This document shows, in pieces, positions 12,530 to 24,309 of a stretch of 64,000 nt of DNA (its first letter is position 1; every line of letters begins with the position of its first letter). Position numbers and translations under genes: made by a program. Under the pieces are notes generated by a model. It was not told the DNA's origin and did not search any database. It saw only the letters and a program-made list of their open reading frames with translations. Origin of the DNA: Ashinkailepas kermadecensis (lineage: Eukaryota; Arthropoda; Thecostraca; Neolepadidae); assembly GCA_034440615.1 (NCBI GenBank), contig JAOTOM010004569.1, positions 1-64,000 on the forward strand, in the 5' to 3' direction.

Positions 12530-12905
12530 CTCAGCCCCGCCCGACAAGAAGCTCCTCGGGTACGGTACGAGGCCGCTCCTCCCCCCCCCACCCTATCGCC
12601 ACCGGCAGAACGCCGCTTAGTTCACCCAAGCTCGGCAGGAGACTGCTCGGCTCACCCCCGGCCCCCCTTGGCAGGAGCCTGCTCAGCTCACCCCCGACCC
12701 CCTCGACAGATGCCTGCTCAGCCCACCCCCGACCCACTCGGCAGGAGCCTGCTCAGCTCATCTCCGACCACCTCCCCTCGTCAGGAGACTGCTCAGCTCA
12801 CCCTCTATCCCTCCACCGGCAGAATGCCACTTAGTTCACCCGGGCTCGATAGGAGACTACTCAGCTCACCTCGACCCCCTCGGCAGAAACCTGCTTCGTC
12901 GACCC
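12530..12905. repeat. Degenerate minisatellite, unit about 35-45 bp
   Basis: Recurring ggcaggagcctgctcagctc followed by acccccgaccccc, with diverged and truncated units. The 12293-12530 stretch before it is unique and unrecognised. Confidence 0.8.
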
Positions 12906-12907
12906 AG

Positions 12908-13735
12908 GATTGGCGGTAGGCCGCTCAGTTCACTCCGGCCTGGCAGGAGGAAGCTCGGTACGTCCCGACTTGGCAGGAGGCGGCCCGGTCGGCCCCCGCC
13001 TGGCAGGAGGCAGCTCGGTCCGCCCCAGCCTGGCAGGAGGCAGCCCGGTCTGTCCTGGCCTGGCAGGAGGAAACTCGGTCCGTCCCGGCCTGGCAGGAGG
13101 CAGCCCGGTCGGCCCCCGCCTGGCAGGAGGCAGCCCGGTCGGCCCCCGCCTGGCAGGAGGCAGCCCGGTCCGCCCCCGCCTGGCAGGAGGCAGCCCGGTC
13201 CGTCCCGGCCTGGCAGGAGGCAGGCCGGTCCGTCCCGGCCTGGCAGGAGGCAGCCCGGTCCGTCCCGGCCTGGCAGGAGGCAGGCCGGTCCGTCCCGGCC
13301 TGGCAGGAGGAAGCCCAGTCGGCCCCCGCCTGGCAGGAGGCAGCCCGGTCCGCCCCGGCCTGGCAGGAGGAAGCCCGGTCGGCACCCGCCTGGCAGGAGG
13401 CAGCCCGGTCGGCCCCCGCCTGGCAGGAGGCAGCCCGGTCCGTCCCGGCCTGGCAGGAGGCAGCCCGGTCCGCCCCGGCCTGGCAGGAGGCAGGCCGGCC
13501 CGTCCCGGCCTGGCAGGAGGCAGCCCGGTCCGTCCCGGCCTGGCAGGAAGAAGCCCAGTCGGCCCCCGCCTGGCAGGAGGCAGCCCGGTCCGCCCCGGCC
13601 TGGCAGGAGGCAGCCCGGTCGGCCCCGCCTGGCAGGAGGAAGCCCGGTCGGCCCCCGCCTGGCAGGAGGCAGCCCGGTCGGCCCCGCCTGGCAGGAGGCA
13701 GCCCGGTCCGTCCCCGCCTGGCAGGAGGCCACCGC
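12908..13735. repeat. Minisatellite, 30-bp unit, about 27 copies
   Basis: The unit contains ggcctggcaggaggcagccc then ggtccgtccc. Variants alternate between ggtcggccccc and ggtccgtcccg. Single-base losses occur only near 13625 and 13680. It is open on both strands (up to 368 codons) because 30 is a multiple of 3; not called a gene. Confidence 0.97.
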
Positions 13736-13878
13736 CACAGAGCGGTTCGATCGCCGCGGCTCGGCCGGGAGAGCGGCCCGGCCCGGCGGTGGCGAGGTCA
13801 CACGCTCGGCGCCGCGTCGAGGCAAGCCGAGAGCGGGAGTGGCAGCGTAGTGGTACCGCGGCCACCCGCCGATCCAAA

Positions 13879-14035
13879 CAGCTGACGGAGCTGACCCCGT
13901 CCCCCACACACACATACAGACAGCTGACGGAGTGTCTCACCCTGTCTGACAGACAGCTGACGGAGTGTCCTACCTTGTCTGGACATACAGCTGACGGAAT
14001 GTCTCACCCGGTCTGACAGACAGCTGACGGAGCTA
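13879..14035. repeat. Minisatellite, about 33-bp unit, 4-5 copies
   Basis: Units share cagctgacggagtgtctcac then cctgtctgacaga. Confidence 0.9.
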
Positions 14036-14214
14036 GACGCATGGATCTTTCATGCATTCACACAAAGCGGAGACACCACACGCCAACCGTACAGTGCTTT
14101 CCTCCAGAATTGAGCACGTCCCTTCGATCCAGACACGTGGCGGCTGCCTACATCGACCTTTTCCAGACGCAGGCTTGGCCCCTCCGTCTCCGACCATGGA
14201 CCACGTCCCATTCT

Positions 14215-14985
14215 CAGACATGGAGCAACTCATTCACCACAGGATACGGGGCAGCTCCTCAGTCTTCAGACACGGAGCGGCCTCTCCGTCTCCAGACACG
14301 GGTGAACAGCTCCTCCGTCTCCAGACACAGAGCAGCTCCTCAGTCTCCAGACACAGAGCAGCTCCTCCATCTCCAGACACAGCAGCTGCTCCGTCTCCAG
14401 ACACGGAGCAGCTCCTCCGTCTCCAGACACAGCAGCTGCTCCGTCTCCAGACACAGAGCAGCTCCTCCGTCTCCAGACACGGGTGAACAGCTCCTCCGTC
14501 TCCAGACACAGAGCAGCTCTCCCGTATCCAGACACAGAGCAGCTCCTCCGTCTCCAGACACGGAGCAGCTCCTCCGTCTCCAGACATAGCAGCTGCTCCA
14601 TCTCCAGACACAGAGTAGCTCCTCCGTCTCCAGACACAGAGTAGCTCCTCCGTCTCCAGACACGGGTGAACAGCTCCTCCGTCTCCAGACACAGAGCAGC
14701 TCTCCCGTCTTCAGACACGGAGCAGCCTCTCCGTCTCCAGACATGGAGCAGCTCCTCCGTCTCCAGACACGGAGCAGCTCCTCCGTCTCCAGACACGGGT
14801 GAGCAGCCTCTCCGTCTCCAGACACGGATCAGCCTCTCCGTCTCCAGACACAGAGCAGCTCCTCAGTCTCCAGACACGGAGCAGCCTCTCCGTCTCCAGA
14901 CACGGAGCAGCCTCTCCGTCACAGACACGGAGCAGCTCCTCCATCTCCAGACACGGCGCAGCTCCTTCACTTCCAGACACCAGGT
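14215..14985. repeat. Minisatellite, about 26-bp unit, about 30 copies
   Basis: Units share cagctcctccgtctccagac then acagag or acggag. Longer units carry acgggtgaacagctcc. Length changes shift frame repeatedly, giving overlapping Ser/Pro-rich open frames on both strands. Confidence 0.95.
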
Positions 14986-15216
14986 AGCTATCGCTGGTCC
15001 GCAGGTTCCGAAGCCGAAATCCCCTGGCATGCGAGTGACGAAACGAACATACACCGACAGATCCCTGTGCAGTGCACAGTCAACACGTGGTCGTCACCAG
15101 CCCTCCAGATAAGGTGCGAGTGTGACAACAGCAGATGCTGGCATGGCACGGCACGGCCCGAACCACACCTCACAGCCCACCCGCGGCCGGGCGGCGCCTG
15201 GCGCAGGACGGGCCTT

Positions 15217-15345
15217 CGGACCTGATCTGGCGCACCTGCCGGCCGTCTGACCTTCGGACCTGATCTGACGCACCTGCCGGCCGTCTGACCTTCGGACCTG
15301 ATCTGACGCACCTGCCGGCCGTCTGACCTTCGGACGGGCAGGCGG
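15217..15345. repeat. Short tandem repeat, 39-bp unit, about 3 copies
   Basis: Units share cggacctgatctgacgcacc then tgccggccgtctgaccttc. Confidence 0.93.
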
Positions 15346-15760
15346 CCGGACGGGCAGCCGCGCCCGATCGGAACCTTCAGGGAGCGCGCGGCGCGGCCGA
15401 CACCGATGTAGGTCAGAGTCCGGCCGCCGACGAGGACTCCGCCTGCGGCCGGCGGGGCGTCTCCGCAGGTCGGACGTGCTGCCGCCGCCGCCAGCTGCCG
15501 GTGGCGGCCGCCGCCAGGGGCGTCGGCAGGCCACGCCTCGTGGGAGGTGCTGCCCGGCGGCCTGGCGGCCCGAGTCTGCCGACCCGGCCCCGCAGCGAGT
15601 GGGGCGGCGCAGGAGCGGCGGGCTGCTCACGATACGTCCAGCTGCCGAGGCGGCTGGACATGACCAGCTCACCATATCGATTGGTGCGGCGGCAAATGTC
15701 CCAGACTCCGGCTGGCCCAGAGAACGGAGCCGCTCGCTGCGGGTAACCTCCGCGTGAACT
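15346..15760. other. GC- and CpG-rich island, no gene recognised
   Basis: Low-complexity open frames on both strands; composition like the other islands at 8.2, 17.1, 27.6, 29 and 43.3 kb. Confidence 0.45.
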
Positions 15761-17034
15761 GCGTCCCCGCCTACATGCCAGGGAGTCGCACCCGCAACAA
15801 GACACGGCTGCCATAAAGTGCCAGGGAGCGACGTTTACAGCCGAGTAACACTTGGGAGCTGGCGAACTCACTGCTCAGGCGAGGCGCACTTCGTTGGAAC
15901 GTTAGCTTTTGCTCGCTCTCGATCGACCTAGTGCTTGAAAATAAATCCAGATACGCTGCAAATTGTCGAGAAGTATGGCCCGCAAAGCTGCAAGTGTGTG
16001 TTTTGCGAGCAGCATTACCGGCTTCATGTGAATCTGCCGGAACAGTACGGTGCCAGGACCCTATTGACCTGTTGCCACAATTACGGATGGGCTGTGGCGT
16101 GGATTCGGTGGAGATCTCGAGATCGGTGACTTAAGTTGACGGAGTGTCAACAACCCCTCATTTCGACTGAGCATACGGCGTTTCAGATATCCGCAGGAAG
16201 TCCAACAGCATTGGGAGCAAAGTGGTCAAGACAGTAGCTGCCCAGATCTGCTTCTGTCATACGAAGTTCTCCGACCTCGATGGCTGCACTGGTGACTGTG
16301 AAGTGTCAAGTGCAATTTGCGCGTGCTAGCTAATTCCAATGATAACAGGAGACCCGCGTATCAGTCAACAATATCCAGTGTGCTTTGACTTTCAGGACCG
16401 CGCTTGCTACAATGTATAAAATGCTTGATGGTTCGGTTCTCAAGAAGTGTTATAGGATTGGATTTGGACATGAAAAACTCTGGAAAACTCTGCTGCTGAA
16501 ACTCTGCTGAACTCTGCTGCTGAAGTGGACGAGTCGACATCCTTAGCGCTCGTCCCAGCTCAACCGCTCAAACAATCATTTACGCCTATGGTTGAACAGA
16601 TTTGGCACACCAGCCCCAGATGTAACATACTGGCGGTTGCTCTGATCGTATGTACGACATATTTAATTGCCATTAAAAATCAATTTGGCTTTTCTGGTTT
16701 GAAGTGTACCCTCCTCCCTCATTAAAAAAACATGCATTTATAAGCAATATAATTAAACTTACGAGCTAAAAGTTTTCAACTGAAGGGATATGCGGGCCAC
16801 TGGACTTCAGGTCGTTCAAGACAGCCAATTCGAGCCGAAATATACTTCGTTCGCAACCCAACTAGTTTTGGGAAGTTTCCACCGCAAGAAACAGTCCATG
16901 CTGATAGAGTGATCCCAGGGTCCGGTTTCGGCTTTACGCTTCCCAAGTCGTCTTGGAAAGACTACTTGTGCCCGGTGTGGAAGGCACGCTTCGTCGAGCC
17001 AGGCCGACCGCTGTAGGTCAGGCTGCTGCAGGTC
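15761..17034. other. Unique sequence, no gene recognised
   Basis: Short open frames at 15935-16129 and 16525-16725 look more protein-like than their surroundings, but match no family I know and lack a convincing exon structure. Confidence 0.4.
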
Positions 17035-17660
17035 ATGCAACCCGACGGTGAAACGGCAGGCGTGGATGCCATCAGCGCAGAGCAGCGTCTCTGCACGACA
17101 AAGGGACTGCCGAGACGGCAGCAGTCCGCTCAGAGCTCAGGCCCCCGGCTGCACGCGGCGTCGACCGGGCCGGCTGCAGCGGCCCCCGGCCTCCTGCAGC
17201 CGAGCGGTCGCGACCGACCGGCCGCCGCCGGCTTCTCCACCGACGCCAGCTCAGAGCGCGGCCTGGGGCCGGCGCTGCGCCGGGCGCGGAGCGGGCCGTC
17301 CTACCCTGCGAGAGGCGGCGGGGTTCGGCGTCACGCGAGACGCCGAGCCGCGTCGGCCGACCAGGCGCACGCGGCCGAACGCGAGCCAGAGCGCGTGACC
17401 GGTCCGGCGGCGGCGACTGACCTTCGCCGGCGGCGGTCGCGGCGCGGCCGCGTCACGGCCCGCTCCGGCGCCGTGTCGCAAGCGGCGCAGAACGGCCCGC
17501 CGGCCTGGCGCCGCCGCGACGCTTCCGGCGCGCCACAGCTGCCGCCGCCGCCGCCGCGCCGCCATGACGCTGCCGCCGCCGACGCAGACGTATCGAGCGT
17601 GCCGGCCGGCCCGGGCAGAGCGGCGCGGCGGGTAGAGCGGCCGGAGCGCGCCCGCTGAGT
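17035..17660. other. GC- and CpG-rich island with an open frame of 207 codons
   Basis: The plus-strand frame is rich in Ala, Arg, Pro and Gly and overlaps similar minus-strand frames, as expected from base composition. No domain is recognised. Confidence 0.45.
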
Positions 17661-17754
17661 CACCTGCCGGCGCTGTCAGCGGGGGCCTGGCAGCTAGCTG
17701 GCTGCTGGCCGGCCTCGGCGAGCCGCGAGCCGGACGACCGGCACCGCCAGCCCA

Positions 17755-17845
17755 TTCGACAGCGGCACCGTCTGGTCCGGCAGCGGCACCGTCTGGTCCG
17801 ACGGCGACACTGTCTGGGCCGACAGCGGCACCGTCTGGGTTGGGA
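17755..17845. repeat. Short tandem repeat, about 22-bp unit
   Basis: Four copies of ggcagcggcaccgtctggtc with substitutions. The following 17850-18535 is unique and unrecognised. Confidence 0.85.
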
Positions 17846-18536
17846 GGTTGCCACGACCAGTACGGCAGAAGCCCCGGTGCAGACCGGCAGGCGGCACGGA
17901 CCAGACGTGATCTGGTCTGGTGGTCAGCACTGACCACCTCACGGGTGGATTTTGGAGATCCGATGCGTCGTCCACCGGCGCCTCTTGGCTATTCGGCAGC
18001 AGGGGCTGGGTTCTGACAAGTGGCGGACGACAGCCTACTTGCCGGGCGGCGCTGTCCGGGGGTGCAGGGATTTCGGACGTTTGGACCTGGCGTCGCTGAT
18101 GCTGGACTGCAGCCGACGGGGCGGTCTCGGTCGGGGTTAGTCGGGTCCGACGAGCCGCGCACAACACGAGCTGGATCCACTGCACGTCACAGTAGCTGAC
18201 GGCGCGGGCCGGGCTGGAACATGTCGGGCCTGGCTGGGTTTTCGATTAGTCCCCCCGGTCAGACCTCACCATTTCAGGATCACGGGTTGACAAAGTTGGA
18301 GAGCAGTGCGGAGAGTGGGCCCGATACCCAGTGCGGGGTACGAGGCGGAACCGGGTGTGCGAATGCGATCGAGCCTGACTGGGCCTGACGGGGCTGACGG
18401 ACAGTGCTAAGAGCAAACTGTGCGCGCCGTTTGGGCCGGGAAGGGACGAGTTTGACGAGCCGTGGTCGCCGGCTGGGCTAGATTGAGGTTGGTTGCACCT
18501 GACGACCACCAACTAACGGTCCACCCTCACTGGAGC

Positions 18537-21440
18537 TGTGCTGGTGGGTACCGAATCAGGCCGGGCCTCCTCCCCTCCACAACATCAGCGTGGCTGGCTG
18601 GTGGGTACCGAACCAGGCCGGGCTTCCTCCCCTCAACAACATCAGCGTGGCTGGCTGGTGGGTACCGAACCAGGCCGGGCTTCCTCCCCTCAACAACATC
18701 AGCGTGGCTGGCTGGTGGGTACCGAACCAGGCCGGGCTTCCTCCCCTCAACAACATCAGCGTGGCTGGCTGATGGGTCCCGGACAAGGGCGGGACGGCCT
18801 CCTCCCCTCCACAACATCAACATGGCTGGCTGGTGGGTACCGAACCAGGCCGGGCCTCCTCCCCTCAACAACATCAGCGTGGCTGGCTGATGGGTCCCGG
18901 ATAAGGGCGGGATGACCTCCTCCCCTCAACAACATCAGCGTGGCTGGATGATGGGTCCCGGACAAGGGCGGGACGGCCTCCTCCCCTCCACAACATCAAC
19001 ATGGCTGGCTGGTGGGTCCCCGACAAGGGCGGGACGGCCTCCTCCCCTCAACAACATCAGCGTGGCTGGCTGGTGGGTCCCGGACAAGGGCGGGATGGCC
19101 TCCTCCCCTCCACAACATCAACATGGCTGGCTGGTGGGTACCGAACCAGGCCGGGCCTCCTCCCCTCCACAACATCAGCGTGGCTGGCTGATGGGTCCCG
19201 GACAAGGGCGGGACGGCCTCCTCCCCTCAACAACATCAACATGGCTGGCTGGTGGGTCCCGGACAAGGGCGGGATGGCCTCCTCCCCTCAACAACATCAA
19301 CATGGCTGGCTGATGGGTCCCGGACAAGGGCGGGATGGCCTCCTCCCCTCAACAACATCAGCGTGGCTGGCTGATGGGTCCCCGACAAGGGCGGGACGGC
19401 CTCCTCCCCTCCACAACATCAGCGTGGCTGGCTGGTGGGTCCCGGACAAGGGCGGGACGACCTCCTCCCCTCCACAACATCAGCGTGGCTGGCTGGTGGG
19501 TCCCCGACAAGGGCGGGATGGCCTCCTCCCCTCCACAACATCAACATGGCTGGCTGGTGAGTCCCGGACAAGGGCGGGATGACCTCCTCCCCTCCACAAC
19601 ATCAGCGTGGCTGGCTGATGGGTCCCGGACAAGGGCGGGACGACCTCCTCCCCTCCACAACATCAACATGGCTGGCTGGTGGGTCCCGGACAAGGGCGGG
19701 ATGGCCTCCTCCCCTCCACAACATCAGCGTGGCTGGCTGATGGGTCCCGGACAAGGGCGGGATGGCCTCCTCCCCTCCACAACATCAGCGTGGCTGGCTG
19801 GTGGGTCCCGGACAAGGGCGGAATGGCCTCCTCCCCTCCACAACATCAGCGTGGCTGGCTGGTGGGTCCCGGACAAGGGCGGAATGGCCTCCTCCCCTCC
19901 ACAACATCAGCGTGGCTGGCTGGTTGGTCCCGGACAAGGGCGGGATGGCCTCCTCCCCTCCACAACATCAGCGTGGCTGGCTGGTGGGTCCCGGACAAGG
20001 GCGGGATGGCCTCCTCCCCTCAACAACATCAGCGTGGCTGGCTGATGGGTCCCCGACAAGGGCGGGACGGCCTCCTCCCCTCCACAACATCAGCGTGGCT
20101 GGCTGGTGGGTCCCGGACAAGGGCGGAATGGCCTCCTCCCCTCCACAACATCAGCGTGGCTGGCTGGTGGGTCCCGGACAAGGGCGGAATGGCCTCCTCC
20201 CCTCCACAACATCAGCGTGGCTGGCTGGTTGGTCCCGGACAAGGGCGGGATGGCCTCCTCCCCTCCACAACATCAGCGTGGCTGGCTGGTGGGTCCCGGA
20301 CAAGGGCGGGATGGCCTCCTCCCCTCCACAACATCAGCGTGGCTGGCTGGTGGGTCCCGGACAAGGGCGGGACGGCCTCCTCCCCTCAACAACATCAGCG
20401 TGGCTGGCTGATGGGTCCCCGACAAGGGCGGGACGGCCTCCTCCCCTCCACAACATCAGCGTGGCTGGCTGGTGGGTCCCGGACAAGGGCGGGATGGCCT
20501 CCTCCCCTCCACAACATCAGCGTGGCTGGCTGGTGGGTCCCGGACAAGGGCGGGACGGCCTCCTCCCCTCAACAACATCAGCGTGGCTGGCTGATGGGTC
20601 CCCGACAAGGGCGGGACGGCCTCCTCCCCTCAACAACATCAGCGTGGCTGGCTGATGGGTCCCCGACAAGGGCGGGATGACCTCCTCCCCTCCACAACAT
20701 CAGCGTGGCTGGCTGATGGGTCCCGGACAAGGGCGGGATGGCCTCCTCCCCTCCACAACATCAGCGTGGCTGGCTGATGGGTCCCGGACAAGGGCGGGAT
20801 GGCCTCCTCCCCTCCACAGCATCAACATGGCTGGCTGGTGGGTCCCAGATCAGGGCGGGACGACTCCTCCCCCTCCACAACATCAGCGTGGCTGGCTGAT
20901 GGGTCCCAGATCAGGGCGGGACGACTCCTCCCCTCCACAACATCAGCGTGGCTGGCTGATGGGTCCCGGACAAGGGCGGGATGGCCTCCTCCCCTCAACA
21001 ACATCAACATGGCTGGCTGGTGGGTCCCGGACAAGGGCGGGATGGCCTCCTCCCCTCCACAACATCAGCGTGGCTGGCTGGTGGGTCCCGGACAAGGGCG
21101 GGATGGCCTCCTCCCCTCAACAACATCAGCGTGGCTGGCTGATGGGTCCCCGACAAGGGCGGGACGGCCTCCTCCCCTCCACAACATCAACATGGCTGGC
21201 TGGTGGGTCCCAGATCAGGGCGGGACGACTCCTCCCCCTCCACAACATCAACATGGCTGGCTGGTGTGTCCCAGATCAGGGCGGGACGACCTCCTCCCCT
21301 CCACAACATCAACATGGCTGGCTGGTGTGTCCCAGATCAGGGCGGGACGACCTCCTCCCCTCCACAACATCAACATGGCTGGCTGGTGGGTCCCAGATCA
21401 GGGCGGGATGGCCTCCTCCCTCCACAACATCAGCATGGCT
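18537..21440. repeat. Large minisatellite, 57-61-bp unit, about 48 copies
   Basis: All units share cctcccctccacaacatcag or a close variant, then cgtggctggctggtgggt. The other half has three types: accgaaccaggccggg (57-bp unit, mostly at the left end), cccggacaagggcggga (61-bp, centre) and cccagatcagggcggga (right end from about 20845). The agcgtgg/aacatgg site also varies. Because 61 is not a multiple of 3 the frame rotates, so one peptide cycles through all three frames. Confidence 0.98.
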
Positions 21441-21756
21441 GAGTTGCGTTACGTTAGGGTCCAGTGGAGTTGCGTAACGGTTCATTATATGGGGTGATGA
21501 ACGTGCGCAAAACAGCTGAAAAGCATGACACACAAGGACATTGTGCACATAGGGGAATACTTTCAGATCGAAAACCTTTGCGAAATGTTGCAAGGAAAAG
21601 GAGTCACGACCACGACCGCCTTGGCCAAGAGAAGACCCAGGAGGACGTTCTGGGTAGGGTCAAACGTTTTCTGGATAAACGTCCTGGGCCAAGGTTTGCA
21701 TCTAAGCCGACTAATGTTATTTTCTGCCACTTGTCGGTTTTAACGGGCTTAAACCT

Positions 21757-22015
21757 GTTGTACACGTTGAGGCACCTGTTGTACCCAGAGAGGCACCTTT
21801 TGTACCCTAAAATGGGCCTGTTGTACCCGGAGAGGCGCCTACTGTACTCGGAGATGGGCCTGTTGTGTCCGGACAGGCACCTGTTGTACCCGTTGAGGCG
21901 CCTGCTGTACACGGACAGGCGCCTGTTGTACCCGGAGAGGCGCCTCTTGTACTCGGAGAGGCGCCTGCTGTACTCGGAGATGGGCCTGCTGTACCCGGAG
22001 AGGCGCCTTTTTGTT
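21757..22015. repeat. Minisatellite, 21-bp unit, about 12 copies
   Basis: Units share gcctgttgtacccggagagg with lengthened or diverged copies. The flank 21441-21755 is unique and unrecognised. Confidence 0.9.
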
Positions 22016-22559
22016 CAGTTGGGCGTCTTCTGCTGACAAACTCAACGAGGTGCGCTCGTGAGTCCCGAAGCGGCGCCTTTTCCAGTCAGAGTGACGCCAC
22101 ATCTCCGTGGTGAGGCACATTCCCTATGTGTCCCATTTGGAACCGCCCCTGACTGGGTCTCCACTGACTGTTTTCCTTTTGTTGCAGTTCAAATGAGTTA
22201 AATGCTATCGTGAAGGAAGGCATGTCGCACCTCATGCATACTTTTATTTCCCATGGATACCAGCTTCAAATAGTCCAATTATGGGTGGGAATGACTTAAG
22301 TGTACTTGCTGTGCGTAATATTCTTGGAAGGGTGACAGGTCGTCACGCACCAGTGACGTCACCACTCACGGTCTGGCCGTGTGACAGGGCATCGCCGCCG
22401 ATGACGTCACTAGCTGGTTGATACCATGCCAAGTGTTCTTCCGTTTCTGGCCACCAAATCTCACCGATTTCTCTGATTTCGTTTCGATAGTAGTTTGGTT
22501 ATGCGGCGGAGAATAGGAAAATCATACCATCTAGACAGGAGTGTTGATGTCTGAAAATT
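22016..22559. other. Unique sequence, no gene seen
   Basis: No coding exon or repeat family was recognised. Confidence 0.45.
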
Positions 22560-22665
22560 ATTTGGGGGAGAGCACAATACATGGAGGCAATGGGCGGGCC
22601 TAAATGGATTAGGGTAGCACACTCCATAGGGTTCCATCGTGTTGAAGGTTTAAATTAGTTTTACA
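22560..22665 (+). repeat. Dispersed repeat fragment (family of the 32-kb inverted repeat)
   Basis: Contains acatggaggcaatgggcggg and an actccatagggttcc motif in the same order as at 32355-32440. It is one of several diverged copies in the window. 22666-22890 is unremarkable. Confidence 0.65.
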
Positions 22666-22894
22666 AAGGTTGCGTCGAAAATTCCAAGAGTCCAGGATCA
22701 TCTTTCGCTAGCTTCTTCACAGGAAGCGCCATAGAAATACTAAAACCAGCGAACATTCCTGGGCCGTGACCGCCGCGACTTAATTGGAAGCTAATACATG
22801 TCACGGCAGCTAGATGAGCTCTGAAAGCTCCACCATCGTTTTCTCAGCGAGTGAAAGATGCGGACGGTAAAGGTGTCGGACATATCCCCGACAT

Positions 22895-23312
22895 GGCAAG
22901 CGTACTGTACAAAGCGTACTGTACAAAGCGTACTGTACAAAGCAACAATTCATAGCGTACTGTACAAAGCGTACTGTACAAAGCAACAATTCATAGCGTA
23001 CTGTACAAAGCGTACTGTACAAAGCGTACTGTACAAAGCGTACTGTACAAAGCAACAATTCATAGCGTACTGTACAAAGCGTACTGTACAAAGCAACAAT
23101 CAAGCAACATTCAAGCAACATTCAAGCGTACTGTACAAAGTATTCAAACAAATTCATGCAACATCAAGCAATTCAAGCAATTGAATTCAAGCAAGCAATT
23201 CAAGCAAGAAATTCAAGCAAGCAATTCAAGCAAGCAATTCAAGCAAGCAATTCAAGCAAGCAAATTCAAGCAACATCAAGCAACATTCAAGCGTACTGTA
23301 CAAAGCAACAAT
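22895..23312. repeat. Compound tandem repeat: 14-bp and 13-bp units
   Basis: The left part is built of agcgtactgtacaa (14 bp) interspersed with agcaacaattcat. The right part is a ttcaagcaagcaa-type repeat. The two are linked by units that carry both motifs. Confidence 0.93.
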
Positions 23313-24102
23313 TCATACCATCGGCGTGTTTTTTTTTTTAATACATCGACCTCCGAGGCCAAGACGGCCGGTTCAAATCGGACCAGGAGCAAAGTTTCGG
23401 GAGGTGGTGTCATATCCATGTGGGGACGTCTAAGCAACTGGTCCTTGTGATGTCCGGATTTCCTATGATTATAATGCCACGACCTGCGGTTCTGTAACAG
23501 GACTCCTATGATAGCTAGAACAAAATAATTGAGCCAGGCACACCATGGTCAAAGTCGATTATAAGCGATCAATTACAATCGGTGACCTACACTGAACTAC
23601 TCCAATACTGATAACCCCACATTTAAGGAAAGAGAAGCCGAAAACTTGCGTGACACCAGTCAGGTATGCTCGTGAAACTTTGACGAGCCTTTGACGAGGT
23701 CAAAGTGCGTACTAACTTAGCACGAGCCACGGAACAATGTCAGCGAAGGTGAAAAGGTGGAAGTCGAGTTCACGTGACTGTGCTCAGTTCATCCGGTGGC
23801 CGTGGGCAGAGAGGCGGGATGATATTCGCTGTGTTTGAACTTGAAGCTGTACACATGCTAGAGCCTTTGTTTTTGACCACTCAGTTCGCGATGCGAACAT
23901 GCACATTCCATCGCCAGGCATGTACCCGTGTAAGGGTATACCACGGAGACGACACTTTGTCTCGACGACCCACACAAATAAAACCAAGCCTTGCCACTTG
24001 CCAACTAAAACTAACCCCCCCCCCGCCCCTCGCCAAAACAGCGCGTATCACAAGTCAAATCTGTCCATTATTGTCAAATAACAATGGACTGTCCCAGACT
24101 GT
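23313..24102. other. Unique sequence, no gene seen
   Basis: Mixed composition with a poly-T run near 23330 and a C-run near 24010. Nothing recognised. Confidence 0.45.
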
Positions 24103-24142
24103 CCATAATAGCCACTACATGTGGAGGGCTTGTATCGTGAAA

Positions 24143-24197
<55 letters not shown>

Positions 24198-24203
24198 ATG
24201 AAT
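24103..24203 (+). mobile_element. 3' end of a retroposon with an (AAAT)n tail
   Basis: A 38-bp segment starting ccataatagccactacatg precedes about 15 copies of AAAT. The same segment with about 32 of 41 positions matching precedes AAAT repeats at 34131. Shared 3' ends joined to a simple repeat are typical of non-LTR retroposons. Confidence 0.6.
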
Positions 24204-24309
24204 CAATAAATAAACAATCAACTGCATTGCGCAGTGAAGACGGCATGGAGAATGCCAGACTTCCATTGTGGTCCTGCCTCAAACGGCCCATCGCTTGTGC
24301 CATTGGATC

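Noticed and set aside
12910..14016. Open frames of 336-368 codons on both strands
   Set aside because: Explained by a stop-free 30-bp repeat; equal openness on both strands argues against coding.
16441..16725. Possible small gene ending near an AT-rich tail
   Set aside because: The frame lacks a recognisable family, start context and exon signals.
17035..17937. Open frames of 207-228 codons in a CpG island
   Set aside because: Low-complexity Ala/Arg/Pro content on both strands from base composition, no domain, no splice structure.
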